Below are positions 11,646-24,294 of a DNA stretch of 64,000 bases, piece by piece. The notes under the pieces are model-generated. The model did not search any database. It saw only the letters and a program-made list of their open reading frames with translations, and was not told the DNA's origin. Location: positions 8,678,100 to 8,742,099 of the forward strand of contig CANTUZ010000025.1 of the NCBI GenBank assembly GCA_947846985.1, given 5' to 3'. Made by a program: the position numbers and the translations under genes. Origin of the DNA: Fratercula arctica. Taxonomy: Eukaryota > Chordata > Aves > Charadriiformes > Alcidae. Position 1 is the first letter of the stretch. Each line of letters starts with the position of its first letter.

Positions 11646-13417
11646 ATAGCTTCTACCATTGCCATAACAGTTGCAGGAAATATTTACTTTTGTATTGGGC
11701 TGATAACAATTTTAAGGAAAATTCTCATTAAATCTATCCCTTCACCAGCAGATTAATAGTTAAGGGTGTCTTCAATTTCTGGCTTCCTGAATTAACTTCA
11801 TAAAACTCTACACTTAAAAAAATCTTATATTCTTAATTGACCTGTGGTGTCTGTAATTGAAGTAGACTGAGATTCTTAAGAATGTGTAGACCAGTTATAT
11901 AGTAATCAAACTCCGGTATTTTTCCTAGCTTTTAGCAATCTGGATTTTGCAGACTTCACAAGCTTGAGGTGTGGTATCTTAGTCTTTAAAAATAGAATGG
12001 TTAGTTTGCATGCAAAATTGAACTTTTTTTGGGGTGAAAATCAGTGTGTAGAGATTCTAAATTCCTGTACTCTTACAGTATTTCTTGGGAATTATTTTTT
12101 CACACTGAAACGAATCAGGAATGTCTCAGTTCAAATGCACTAATTTTTGTAGAGAAAGACTGATAGCCATAAATTGCAGTTGAGCATAACCTTTAGACTA
12201 AATGAGATGTTTCTTTTTGCTAACCAAGGAGATACTGCTGTACCCACACATCATTGAAGAATCATATATGCATTTGCTCATACACTAAATTCTTACATCC
12301 TTAAGGCTAAAAAATGAGAAGAGTATTTTTCATTTACTAGTCTAACTTTTGTTCATGACTTGGGTTACAATGTGGGTACAAATTGAGATAAATTAAAAAT
12401 ACAGAGATTTGCCAGTATTTTAAAATGGTAGCTTTCATTAACTAATTACATAATCTCTCTTAGTAGTGTTGTTTTATATGAAATTATTATTCCTGATTTG
12501 TTGGAGTTCAGTGTCATGTTATCTTTCAGGGTTTTAGATCTAGTAAATCCTTAGCACTTCTTAGTGAATGCTTATTGTTTGGAAAAGGAAAACTACTACT
12601 TTTATATTCAACTTTAAATCATTTGTTCAACTGAAAATGAAATAGTTATTGAACTGAACTGGTTGAATAAATAGAACAAATTCCATTTTACAGAAAGAGG
12701 TATTACTGGCAAAATCTGGTTCCGTGACTTAAGTGATTTTTACTTCCTTTAGAAATTTGTTAGGAAGCATATTATGCAATCATTAGTTTTGATAGTAATG
12801 CATTGAGGTCTTTGTTGAGATTTTGCCTGTATTTTTATATTTGGGATTTTTGACAGGCTTTTAACACTTTCGGTCTTTGTCAGGCTGACATTTTAGTAAT
12901 TTAAGCAGCAAACATATTTTGTATATTTTGTATATTTTGTTTTTAAACAACAGCTGCTTCAGTATTCTGATCTGCATTATGTTTCAGTAATTCCATATTA
13001 GATTTTATTTCCTCTTACAAGTAAAATATTTTCTTCCCATCCTGCCAGCGCTGTGAACTTCAGTCTGAAAGTGGAGCAGGCTTCTGTTCTTCATGCATTG
13101 TAGCAAAAGTTGTATGTTTGATCTAAGAGGCCCTGCTGTGTGCTGAACAGAACACTAAGGAACAGTGTATTGCTGCTATTCTCACCTCTGTTGGAGGTGC
13201 AAGTGGCAAAAATACTATATTAAAGAAAAAGCAGCAGCTCTTGTAAATAAACACTCCACAAAACTACAGAATTACTGGTATTTCAAGTCACCATCAATAA
13301 ATCAAAGCACTTTTCCTCTAGTTAATGCAGAAAAAAAAATTATTTTGGTACTATAGTATTTGTAAAAAGTCATACATTTCCTGGCTGCTTTAATTTTCCC
13401 CCCCCCCCCTCTTTCAG
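11646..13417 (+). other. SCAMP1 intron, unique AT-rich
   Basis: No gene or repeat recognised. The intron ends in a polypyrimidine tract with an unbroken run of C residues (about 13399-13409) followed by CTCTTTCAG. Confidence 0.6.
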
Positions 13418-13519
13418 GAGTGACAGTTCATTCAGGTTCTTTGTGTTCTTCTTTGTATATATCTGTCAGTTTGCTGTACATGTACTTCAAGCTGCAGGAT
13501 TTCAAAGATGGGGAAACTG
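13418..13519 (+). CDS. SCAMP1: SCAMP1 exon: transmembrane segment 3
   Basis: A 102-bp exon with acceptor TCTTTCAG and donor GTGAGT. It joins the previous exon in frame (AG|G = Arg) and encodes [16 protein letters not shown], then [12 protein letters not shown] and RWGN. This is the third membrane span of SCAMP1 and the start of the lumenal loop. It ends after TG, so the next exon completes a Cys codon. There are no stops or shifts. The acceptor tract is unusual in containing about eleven consecutive C residues. Confidence 0.93.
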
Positions 13520-15357
13520 GTGAGTATTTCGTTTTCTGTAGCATTGTACTGTCTGTAAGAAAAACTCACATATTTGATACAGCAAGTGCAATACAGTCTG
13601 TGTGTTTTTTCAAAAACAAATCTTGTGTAACTGGAATTGTTACATTTAACACTCAAAAAAGCATTTTTGGAATGCTCTTAACTAGGAAAAGTGTGTGAAA
13701 CATATCCTAGGAGTGTGAGGTACTTCTATTAGGCTGGTCAAAATTTTATCTTTCAATGTAAGCCACTTTGAACTACTCTTTTATACATTATTTTAGTGGT
13801 GTGGGGAGATGTTATTTGCTCTATATTTAGGATAAAGAAATAAGCAAAACTTAGAGAAAATGAGAATAATTTAGGCTGTAATAATATACTGTTTGAATAT
13901 TATTTTGTATAACTTTATCTCTAATTATATTAATATACTTACTAATTAAATTTATGACTAAAATTTGAAGAATGAGTCAACATTGTATTCAGGTGAATAT
14001 AGTGATATACCTTTGATATTATTTGAAAAGTTTATTTGTCCGAGTCAGCTCCTTATTCTGTAGTAGTTGATTTTTCATGTTGATGCTTAAAAGTATATAA
14101 GCTTTTACTTGAAGCTTTTATGTATATATATAGCCTTTATTTGAAGCTTCAAGGTCTAATATTTAGATTTTACAAGGAAAAGCTATTGGGAATCAGTCAC
14201 CCTTGGAAAAAAAAACAACAAACTTGAATTAACAGAAAACATGGTTGTAGTAACCAGCTGATAGCATGGGGAGCTATGACTGGCAATAGTGTACCTGGGT
14301 AATGGCATTTCTGTATATCAGTGGTTTTCTGATAACCTCCAAATGTACATAAGGCAGATAAAACATCATTGCTTTAGAACTTGGAATGTAAGGAAAAATC
14401 CTGGTTTATTATTTTTTCTCTCAAATAATACAATATTTTGCCTTTTCATAGATACCTTGATTGACATGAACAAAGTAAAAAAGTAATTTTAGAGGGCCAA
14501 CTCTCCAAGTATGCGGAGTGTGCATTTAAGGATACTTGAGGAAGGGGTATGAAAAGTAGCCAGATCATCAGAAGATGCTAATTACAGTTTTGATTTTGGA
14601 GTTCTGTGGTAGAGTCCAGTTGGACACAGGGGATATCAAATCAATTTGAAACAAGTAGAGGAAAGTTTTAAGGTTGTTTGGGTTTACAGAAAATTTTTGT
14701 TCTTTTCAGTGGAAGAATCTTTTCCATCTTAATGTTTTATTTTTCTTAAGGCAACCTGCTTTTTGTGGCTTCAAGTTTGATATTGTACTTTTATGTTGGT
14801 GTTTCAATTTTGAAGAATGGGGAAATATTTGAATACTGATATAGCAGTCTTTTCTCTTAATTAATCTGACACTATCTACTTAAGAAAAAAAAATTATATT
14901 AACCCCAATTGAGAAAGCATCGCTATGTGGATACAAGTAAATGAGTTTTTCCACATAGAAGCTCTGTGTGTGGCATGTTTTTGTTTTATTTTTGAAGAAG
15001 TTAGAAGCTATCTTTTTAGGTAAATTTTCTCTTCCACAAAGTCATGTAGTCTTAAATTATTCTGAAATGACAGTATGACCAAAAAAACCTAAAAGGTTTT
15101 TCACAACTCTCATGGATAATCATCTTTGCTAAAATTTTCCTTATAGTTTCACTGCATGCATAGGGAAAAAGGCAACTAAGCTGTAAAAGCTTATTATAGA
15201 ACAGAAATATGCTTATGTATAATTTTCATTACTTTTTCTTTAAAAATATTCAGTTGATCAGAACCAGGAGGTTATAAAGCTTCCCTTAATGTGGATACCT
15301 ATGGTTGAATGGCTCATGTGCTGTGCTAGTAAAGTTTGTCTTTTCTTTTTCCTTCAG
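13520..15357 (+). other. SCAMP1 intron
   Basis: A 1.84-kb AT-rich intron bounded by GTGAGT and TTCCTTCAG. No additional feature recognised. Confidence 0.7.
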
Positions 15358-15475
15358 TGGGTGGATTTCATCTCTTACTGGTCTCAATAAGAGTATCCCT
15401 GTTGGCATTATGATGATAATCATAGCTGCACTTTTCACAGCATCTGCCGTTATTTCATTAGTTATGTTTAAAAAG
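15358..15475 (+). CDS. SCAMP1: SCAMP1 exon: transmembrane segment 4
   Basis: A 118-bp exon (acceptor CCTTCAG, donor GTAAGT). TG|T restores Cys, followed by [16 protein letters not shown] and the fourth span [21 protein letters not shown], ending in KK at the membrane-cytosol boundary. The order and phase match the vertebrate SCAMP1 exon structure, and the frame is intact. Confidence 0.94.
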
Positions 15476-17270
15476 GTAAGTTACTACTTATTCCCCTGTA
15501 TTCTTCTGTTTCCTATGTTTGATCTGGATTTTGCTTTCCTGCTTGAGAGGTACTCTCTCACAAAGTAATGGCGATTAAATTATATTTTTGGGTATGTGCC
15601 TTACCTTTTAACAACTGTGCTTCTATAGTACTTTTTTGCTTATACTGTCATGGAGTTATGAAATGCTGTTTTTACAGTGCACTTATTTCTGCAAACTAAA
15701 ATGGGGAAGGATAGCTTTGAATAAGAGAAGTTGGGAAGTAAGCCCACAATGAAAGGGTAGGCAAATGCATGGACACTAAGGTAGGACCTGTAGATGCCAG
15801 GTTGCAATTTTCAAATCTGTGGTGATTCATCAGGCTGAGTGAAGCATGATTCAAATTATTGTTAAGTTTCAGCTCTTATCAAAATCATTCCCATTAAAAT
15901 CAATAGAAGAGGGAGATGCCTGGCACCTCAGAAAAGGATTTTTATTTCTCTGCTTATATTATTTTAACATTTTGCTGTCAATTAATGATTACGTAGCATA
16001 AAAGCTCAAAGAAAGATGCTTTTCTCTCTTAGTTCCTTTTTGTGAATTTCCATACAGAAGGCCTAAGTTTAGATACTAATGTGCTAGTAAGTTTTTTATG
16101 TTGTTTTGATTAAATGTAACTGAGAATTCTGATGACGATGTGCTGGCAATTCTAATAATTCAACCTCAGTAACAGTTACACTTAAAATTTTTCACATACC
16201 CAAACTCTTCTGGCCTATTTACAGTAAGCTAGAAATTTTAAGCATAGCCTGGAGATGTCCCTTCTCCTTATTTGTTTTCTGCATAAATGCTCATGTACAG
16301 GAGAAAGAAACAAACAAGAAAAATGTATGGCAAGCATTTTTTTACACTCTTTCTACCACATGCATCTGGATTCTATTCAAAAAACATACATACTCAGATA
16401 TGACCTGGTGTATCTTTATGGATGAGAAATAGTCACATTTATAGCAAAGAAAAATGTTACAACATGAATTTTCCTGCTACGCTTGAATGAAAATGTCTTT
16501 GTAATATTGAAAACTTTATCGTGACTTGATTGAATATGAATCAGAAATAGCATTTTAATTTTAATACTCGGGTACTTGGAAGTTACTCAGGGTTTGTTTT
16601 TTTGTTGTACTAGAGATTATAAGTGATATCATTTAGCACCTTTGCTTATTATGCAGAGCAATTGGTCATCACACTAGTTTAGCAGATATTTATCTGCATT
16701 ATTGGGATATTTTATACTTTTTAATGTTCAGTCATTGCTTAGCTTAATAGGTTCTTGTAACCATGTCAACCAGAATGTTATTGACACAGTAGATTCAAAA
16801 ATACTTTTTTGGTTTTGTTTCCTGCTGTTTCTTTTAACATGCACACTTACAAACTCTTTTAATGAGTATACCAAGTTGTATACAAATTGAGACAGAGGAT
16901 GCTTCTGCAGGCTGTGGGTCCTGTGTTATGCTAAGGATGCAGCCTGTTTGTGTATTTAAATATGTTATTTCAGACAGTAGATACCATGCACATTTTAGTG
17001 AAGACCTACAAGACCCCTCTGAACTTGCAAAAAGTTACAGGTATCCCTACAGTCAAACTGTGCGTGTACAGCAGAGAAATCAAAAGTTGTAGGATTTGTG
17101 GGAAAAAAACCCAAAGAAGTCTGTTTACTCATTTTCGGATCCTCCCAAACATATGAGCAAACCAGATTTCTCCACCACACAGCTCTGCTTTGTGTTTGAG
17201 ACTTTGCTATTACTCTACCAAGAAATGGAGGGCTCAGCACACTTTTTTCACTGCTTTTCCATCTCCCTAG
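15476..17270 (+). other. SCAMP1 last intron
   Basis: A 1.8-kb AT-rich intron ending ATCTCCCTAG. No repeats or genes recognised. Confidence 0.7.
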
Positions 17271-17435
17271 GTGCATGGTCTCTACCGCACAACTGGTGCT
17301 AGTTTTGAGAAAGCACAGTGGGAGTTTGCAACGGGAGTGATGTCCAACAAAACTGTACAAACTGCTGCAGCCAACGCCGCATCAACAGCAGCAACCAGTG
17401 CAGCTCAAAATGCATTCAAGGGTAACCGAATGTAG
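17271..17435 (+). CDS. SCAMP1: SCAMP1 terminal coding exon (cytoplasmic tail)
   Basis: It encodes the C-terminal cytosolic tail: [16 protein letters not shown], then the Ala/Thr-rich stretch [21 protein letters not shown], with stop TAG at 17433-17435. Relative to the human protein as I remember it, the last residues (GNRM) and one Gln-to-Trp change (AQWEF) differ. Length and frame are normal. The poly(A) signal is probably distal (see the palindrome at 21556-21572), although AATAAATAA near 17687 could serve a short isoform. Confidence 0.94.
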   Translation: MHGLYRTTGASFEKAQWEFATGVMSNKTVQTAAANAASTAATSAAQNAFKGNRM

Positions 17436-20400
17436 AGAAATATAAAAAGTCATGACGGTTCTCTTCAATTGTATTTTATTTTCCAGTCGCTTATTATATT
17501 CCCTAAAAACATAGATCAAAGTACACACAGCATGTTTGTATCTTCTGCAGCTGTACATGGGTAAAACGGGAAATGTTTGTTTTATTTTATTATAAATTTA
17601 TTTATTTTTAAAAAATAGCAATTCTCTGCCCTTCTTTAAAATGTTGCATTCTAGAATATAAAGCCTTCCATATTTTATGGAGAATAAATAATTTCAACAA
17701 TTGGCCTGAGAATGATTTGTGGTATATAATGATATATTAAGAATTTGGAGGTTTTTTAGTGGTTCACTCTGGTATTTTTTTTAACTTCAGGAAAGCACTT
17801 TGGATCAATTTTTTTTCTTCGTAAGAACTGTTTTCCCTATTTCTGCTATAAGAAGTGGGGTAGACTGAGAGATGTAGAAAGTTAGGTTTGGCTACAGCTT
17901 TTGCAATTTCAGCAGCTGCTGGAGGACAAATACAAGTAGGATAGATATTATAAATTCTTTTCTTGTGTTTTTTTTTTTTTAGGATAAGTCTTTTGATATA
18001 AACCTGTAAGTTTACATGAATGCTGTTATCTGATCTTGTTTAAATAGTGTTTTGGTTCAGAATTTACCTGCGCCACTTTATAATTATAGCATTTCTTTCT
18101 GTCTGTTTTCATGGAGTATCCTCTACCTGTGGAAAATTACTATGGTGCAGAAACATTTTTTGTAGTAGAATGTGTAATGCAGTGTACAGTTTAAGGAAGT
18201 TAACTGATGGCTTCAATCACAAAGCTAAATGATTATATATTTGCTATTTTTAATTTCAGTATTCATGTCTTGGGGTAATCATTTTGCTGTAAAAGGAACA
18301 AATATTGACCTTTGGAACACTAGTTTCATGCCCCCCTTCCCTCTTACATGCAGTGGTATTTTTATTGTGTTTGGGATTTTTTATTTAGTGTAGATTAGAG
18401 TTTAACAGTGGTACTAAATCTCTAGCCTTGTCAATCACTCTGTTTACTGCTTGTCCAAAAATCTAAATATACAGTATTTAGTTTTCTACCAGGAATATTG
18501 TCTAAATTCAAGCTTTTTAAGCAGTGGCATTTAGCAGATACGTGATTTCATTTTAATGTAACTCAGCCATCTCTGTGATTTGATTTAAGCTGGGGAAAAA
18601 AGCTTTTAAACTATTTTGAATTGGAAAAGTGAGAAATCTTCATCTTTCACAAAGTTAAATTTTGACTCATTGAACTGGAGGCCTAATAGGTTAAATTGGT
18701 GCTGTGGAAGTGAACAATCTATGATGGTATGTACCATCAAAATATTCTAGAATTTTCTCTCCTTTGAAGGCTATTTGATATTCTTGGATTGTCTTATGCA
18801 CAATACTTGGGCTTTTTTTTGAAACTATTTTAGAAAATTAAAGCAGGAAGGGACCACATCCCACAACCTGTATAAGTACACACTGTGGTTGAAATGAATT
18901 CAGCTCTTAAGGTGAATTACCTTTAGTAAGACAGCATAAAATTCTGAGCCCCTCCACATTCTGAATGTGGACAGACGTTCATAGATTAATTCTTTTTCAC
19001 TACAGTGTATTCATAATAACATAAGAGCATTACAAAAAATAAAACCTTTAGCTTAATCCCTGGGTCAGTATTGTACTGTTAGCATGAAGTCTCTATTAGT
19101 CTCCTTTCTTTTACCAGTTTCTTTAAATCCAACTTGAATTTGGATAAATGTAGTAGTTTCACCTATGCTGAAGTTCACATTAATGAATATACTTGCTTCT
19201 AAATATTCTCTGCACCATGAAGTTAAAAGTAATTTAAATATTCTATGTAATAGGGGATCTAAAATTCTATACTAGTGGACATACTAGCATTGAACTTAAA
19301 TTTGCGTGGAACGTTATTAAAAGCTTTCCAGACAAAAGCCACAATTTTCTGTAGAGATCAGGCATCACACTTCTAGCAGCTGTATATCAAGATTGTTCTT
19401 TTCCTAATCTTTTTAATTTAACTTGAGGGTTGTATCTAGGAATTCTACTATAGATTACTTTTAAATCTAAATTTAAGCAGTTCTCTTGGATATGAATCCT
19501 AGGGACATAATCCTTGCAATTTAATTTAAGTTTTAAGATTGCATAATAACATACATTACCAGAATATATTATGGAAAAAACATTAGGAATAAAACCTGAA
19601 TTTGGCAGGTAGATTTTTTTTTTTCACAAATGTTTAACTGCTCTTTGAGAAAACATATTTAATGTTCTATTTAAAGGGATCGTTGATTTGTAATGTCATG
19701 GATTGAATGTACAGATTTAAACCTCCTAAGTGAAATTCAAGGTTCAGATACACGAGAATTGTTTAAACCAGAAATCTCTGACACTTTGCAGCCCAAAAGG
19801 GAGGGAGAACTTTGAGTTTAGCTTTGACAACAGAAAGCTGGTATTTGTTAAAATATTTTGTACCTAACTAAAACTAGATTTTACAGTCTCTTATTAATTA
19901 ATCAGAGTACGGCACCCACTTAAGTTGTCATTTTGTAGTATGTGGCAAATTGAGGGCAAAGTATGAAGTTTAAACACTGGAATGTCTGTAGTCCTTGATC
20001 TGTAATTTAGGAGTTGGTTTTATTTATCTAGGGGATGTTTGTATATTTTGTAAATTACTAACAATGCTCTGCCATCCTGATGAATGTCATGGTTCTCTAC
20101 AAATGCACTTTGTCTGTCCCTCTATTGCATGTCTGAGTAGTTCAGAAGTTTTGTATGTTTATTGTATTAACACAGTGTCATACAGTAAAAAAACCCACAT
20201 TTTTCCTGGATGTTTGCTCTGTATAGTTTTGAATAATATAGGGATTTTTCTTTTAAAGGTCAGGATAACATGCAGGGTGGCTGATCTATGTAAAAGTCTC
20301 ACTTGGTGTTTATAGTTGTGTATATAAATGCTGTAATTCTGCTGAAATGGGGAAGCAAAATGTCCACTATCAAAACAATACATTAGGGTAACGAGAATTA

Positions 20401-20683
20401 GTCTACTCAACTGTTATGAAGAAAATTCTTAAACACTTGCAGCCCACTTCCTTGTACTGTAAACTTAAGAGGGTTAAAATCTAAACATGTTCTGTCATTA
20501 CTGAATGAAATTCTACAGGTATTAAGTGAATCCTAAAACATTGAAAGTAAAATGAAGTTGTTGAAAACATCATTGCTTTGGTACTGTTTATTTTCCTAAT
20601 TTCTGTCTATGAATTGACACTTCTGTATCACTGCTGTGTCTTGCTTTTTTTTTTTAGGTACTATCACAGTCTGTTGTTTTTTT

Positions 20684-20693
20684 TTTTTTTTTT
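20684..20693. repeat. Poly-T tract
   Basis: Core of a long T run (about 20676-20693) within the presumed 3' UTR. A shorter T run lies at about 20646. Confidence 0.7.
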
Positions 20694-21539
20694 CCATATC
20701 ATATCAGCTGTAACACCTGCTCTCTAGTACTGAATTTATTACCGGGTTTTATTTGAAGGGCAAAGCAAGTTCATCTAGACCACTGTGACATAGTTATATT
20801 TGCAAATACACAATACAGAGAACAGTGCTCTGAGGTACAGTCGGGATTATTTTGGGAGATAACAGATGTGAGTTTTTGAAGACACCTACACATGCATGCA
20901 TCATTTAGTAGTCAAATTCTTCATCAACTTGATCTGTTTCTTTGTAATTTACAGATCTAGGGTGGCAGTGGCAGCAGACTAAATAGTTTTTGAACTTTCT
21001 TGTAAATGGTAAGCACAGTTGTGCAGCATGATACAGTCACGTTTTATGATTAAAATTATTGCACAATTTAAGTGTTGTTGTGAGGAGATAATTCCCCTGA
21101 TTTGCACAGGCTAGGTGTAAGCACTAAGTTGGGAAAGCAAGCACACAGAGAAGACAGCACAGGGAAGAGAACTGTGATTTAAAATTCTCACATTTTAATT
21201 GAAATTTAGATTAAAAATAACACATTAGGTACATCATTCGTGCTAACAAATGTACATAGTGGTGACTTAAGAACAGAATAACAGTACCACAAATAAACCA
21301 TGTCTCAAAATCTACTCTAGCTAGATTGCCACAGCCTCTCTTCCTATACAAGGTGACTATGGTGTATACGTTGCTGCCGTGCTCTGCTTTTGTTGGGCTC
21401 TGTCCATTCCTTGTGGAAGGCACCAGTGCCTGCTGCTTTCAAGGAAGACTTGAACTCTTCTCCGTTTGCCACTAGGACGTGAGATACTCTGATATGGGAT
21501 AACAATGCAAAATGGAAATGATTTGGTTGAAAAAAAGTA

Positions 21540-22839
21540 TCTCAGAATCCAGAGAATTTTATTGAATAAAATAGATACAAAGGTTATATAGACAACCCAG
21601 AAACAGCTCAATAGGAATGTTATTTGCAGTGCCACATTATAAATAAAGCACATCAAGAAAACTTGCTGAGCATTTTCAGCTTTTAGATTGTATATTGTCA
21701 GAGATGGATACAGCTTCACATTTTAATTGTCTGTATTTTATAGATCCGAGTATTTCAAATCAATCTAGAAAAGGTTTTTGTTTAAATCTTTAAGCTACTA
21801 TTACTACTGTTGTATTCATCTTCAAAATCAGTGATTTTTGTTGCTTAGTTTGTCCACACCATCAAAACTCCAGCCGCTTCTTCCCTTCACTTTTCAAATA
21901 TCTTGTTTAAAACCAAACCCATAAAAAATAAACCTCTCCAAACAAACAAAAAAAAAACCCCAAAACCAAATGCCATTCCTGTTATTGCACCTCTCACACA
22001 AGTTTATATATATATAAAAAAACCAAAATGCTACAATTTTTATAAAAAGGTCTATGGCATGTTACAAAATGTAAGTTTACAAAGTTGATCAAAGCACAGA
22101 TGTTTGAAGAATTCTTCAATACCACAAAACCAATTGTCACACAGGTTTTAAAGAATACACAGCAAGTTCTTCTAAATCTTATGCAGTGCATGTACGTTAA
22201 GAAGTGGTTACACTCTGCAGTCCCCTCATGAAATTAATTAAATTAGCTTTAAACTGATTTCTCTTTTTTTTTTTCAAAACGTCTTTGAAAGCTACTGCTG
22301 AGGTGAAATTCAGGAACAACTTTAAACAGCTGTCAAATTTAATGAATACACCCTACACATGAATCTGCAATATATACCATCTTATCACTTGCTAGAAAAA
22401 CAGAAACCTAAGAGAAATAAATTCTGATATTTCTTTCTGTATTTTTTTCCCAGCCTGTCTTCTATCTGTGCTGTGATGAACATGGCAGATATTCTTGCAA
22501 GTTAGTTGATCACTCTGTTGCAGAGCAAGTTGATTGTATACCAGCAACAAGCAGAAAAGCTGGTTCTTCTTGGTTAAAAATGCAAACAAAACTAAAACAT
22601 GCCACTGAAAATACTTCCTTTGTACTTAAAAACCCCACTATTAAATTTTTCTAAGTGTTCTGTAGATCACAGCAGAGGTTGGCTAGTAACGTATATGAAG
22701 GTTGGTCATTGTCTACTTCTAATCCAAAGCACAGCTGAGCTAGTGCCCCAACATACATTCCAGTAGGGGGCTCAGGACGAACATCAGAAGGATAGTTTGA
22801 ATCACCTTGCAGCTGTGCTGGACAAGCCAAGTGCATGCT
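21540..22839 (-). CDS. Putative terminal exon of an unidentified minus-strand gene
   Basis: On the minus strand, a long T/C tract (about 22866-22880) is followed, with no intervening AG, by ATCTGAAG|AGC. This is a credible 3' splice site with the exon starting at 22839. The frame then runs 62 codons to TAG at 22651-22653. It encodes a non-repetitive peptide with normal codon use that includes HLACPAQLQGDSNYPSDVRP and VGALAQLCFGLEVDNDQPSY. About 1.1 kb of AT-rich, 3'-UTR-like sequence follows, up to AATAAA at 21563-21558. I do not recognise the protein. A TAA lies in frame just upstream of the acceptor, so the segment can only be coding if it is spliced, or if it is a truncated retrocopy. Upstream exons were not found. 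Confidence 0.35.
21556..21572. terminator. Palindromic bidirectional poly(A) signal
   Basis: ATTTTATTGAATAAAAT is a perfect inverted repeat with 8-bp arms around one base. It presents AATAAA on the + strand (21565-21570) and on the - strand (21563-21558). It sits where a + strand message (SCAMP1) and a putative - strand message (the exon at 21540-22839) converge, so it could end both. Confidence 0.5.
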
Positions 22840-23035
22840 CTTCAGATGGTATGTTTATATGTTATAGGAAAAAAAAACAAGAAAAACACAGGAGTGGACA
22901 GGATGCGCTGGCTGTGATTTTTGTCCTCAGACACTGCTTTGTGCTAGTCATTTTGATTTGTTAAAGTCTTGCTTTGTGCAGGCAGTTAGCATAAATGGTT
23001 CCAGTCAGTCCATCATAACTTTCCTTTTAAATTAA

Positions 23036-24294
23036 ATGAATGCTGAGATGCATCCACGGGTCCTGACAAAATTGGCAGATGAAGTTGCTAAGCCACTATC
23101 CATCATATTTGAGAAGTCATGGCAGTCCGGTGAAGTTCCTGGTGACTGGAAAAAGGGAAATGTAACCCCCATTTTCAAAAAGGAAGACCCAGGGAACTAC
23201 AGGCCAGTCAGTCTCACCTCTGTGCCCGACAAGTTCATGGAGCAGATCCTCCTGGAATCTCTGCTAAAGCACATGGAAAATAAGGAGGTGATTGGTGACA
23301 GCCAACATGGCTTCACTAAGGGCAAACCGTGCCTGACAAATCTGGTGACCTTCTACGATGGGGTTATAGTGTTGGTGGATAAGGGGAGAGCAACTGACAC
23401 CATCTACTTGGACTTGTGCAAAGCATTTGACACCGTCCTCAAGACATCCTTGTTTCTAAATTGGAGAGACATGGACTTGACGAGTTGACCACTCGGTGGA
23501 TAAGGAACTGGCTGGATGGTTGCACTCAGAGTTGCGGTCAATGGCTCAATGTCCAATTGCAGACCAGTGATGAGTGGCGTTCCTCAGGGACCTCAGGGAC
23601 AGGTATTGGGACTGGCGCTGTTTAAAAACTTTGTCAGTAACGTCAACAGTGGGATTGAGTGCACCCTCAGCAAGTTTGTGTGATGTGGTCAACACACTGG
23701 AGGGAAGGGATGCCATCCAGAGGGACCTTGAGAGATGGGCCCATGCAAATCTCATGAAATTCAACAAGGTCAAGTGCAAGGTCCTGCACCTGGGTCATGG
23801 CAATCCCAAGCACAAATACAGGCTGGGCGGAGAATGGCTTGAGAGCAGCCCTGAGGAAAAGGACTTGGGGATGCTGGTGGACGAGAAGCTCAACGTGAGC
23901 AGGCAATGCGTGCTTGCAGCCCAGAAAGCCAACCACATCCTCGACTGCATCAAAAGAAGCGTGGTCAGCAGGGTGAGGAAGGTGATTCTGCCCCTCTACC
24001 TCTCTCTGGTGAGACCCCACCTGGAGTACTGTGTCCAGCTCTGGAGTCCTCAGCACAAGAAGGACATGGACCTGTTGGAATGGGTCCAGAGGAGGGCCAC
24101 GAAGATGATCAGAGGAACTGATCAGAGGGCTGGAGCACCTATGCTATGATGACAGGCTTAGAGAGTTAGGGTTGTTCAGCCGGGAGAAGAGAAGGCTCCG
24201 GGGAGACCTTATAGCAGATTTCCAGTATCTGAAGGGGGCCTACAAGAAAGCTGGAGAGGGACTCTTTATCAGGGAGTATAGTGATAAGACAAAG
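23036..24294 (+). mobile_element. CR1 LINE (outer copy), 5' piece
   Basis: 5'-truncated CR1 starting in the reverse-transcriptase domain ([11 protein letters not shown] words near 23045). It contains [16 protein letters not shown], the [13 protein letters not shown] box, [12 protein letters not shown] and LEYCVQLWSPQHKKDMDLLE. The FADD region near 23680 is damaged by a short deletion, and the reading frame breaks near 23480 and 24120. It stops at GATAAGACAAAG and resumes after the inserted CR1 at 25544. Confidence 0.88.

Larger units (their letters stand above)
17436..21590 (+). other. SCAMP1: Probable SCAMP1 3' UTR
   Basis: About 4.1 kb of AT-rich sequence after the stop codon with no interspersed repeat that I recognise. 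AATAAA-type words occur near 17687, 19040 and 19590, and a strong candidate at 21565-21570. Vertebrate SCAMP1 messages are known for long 3' UTRs. The exact end is an inference. Confidence 0.45.
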
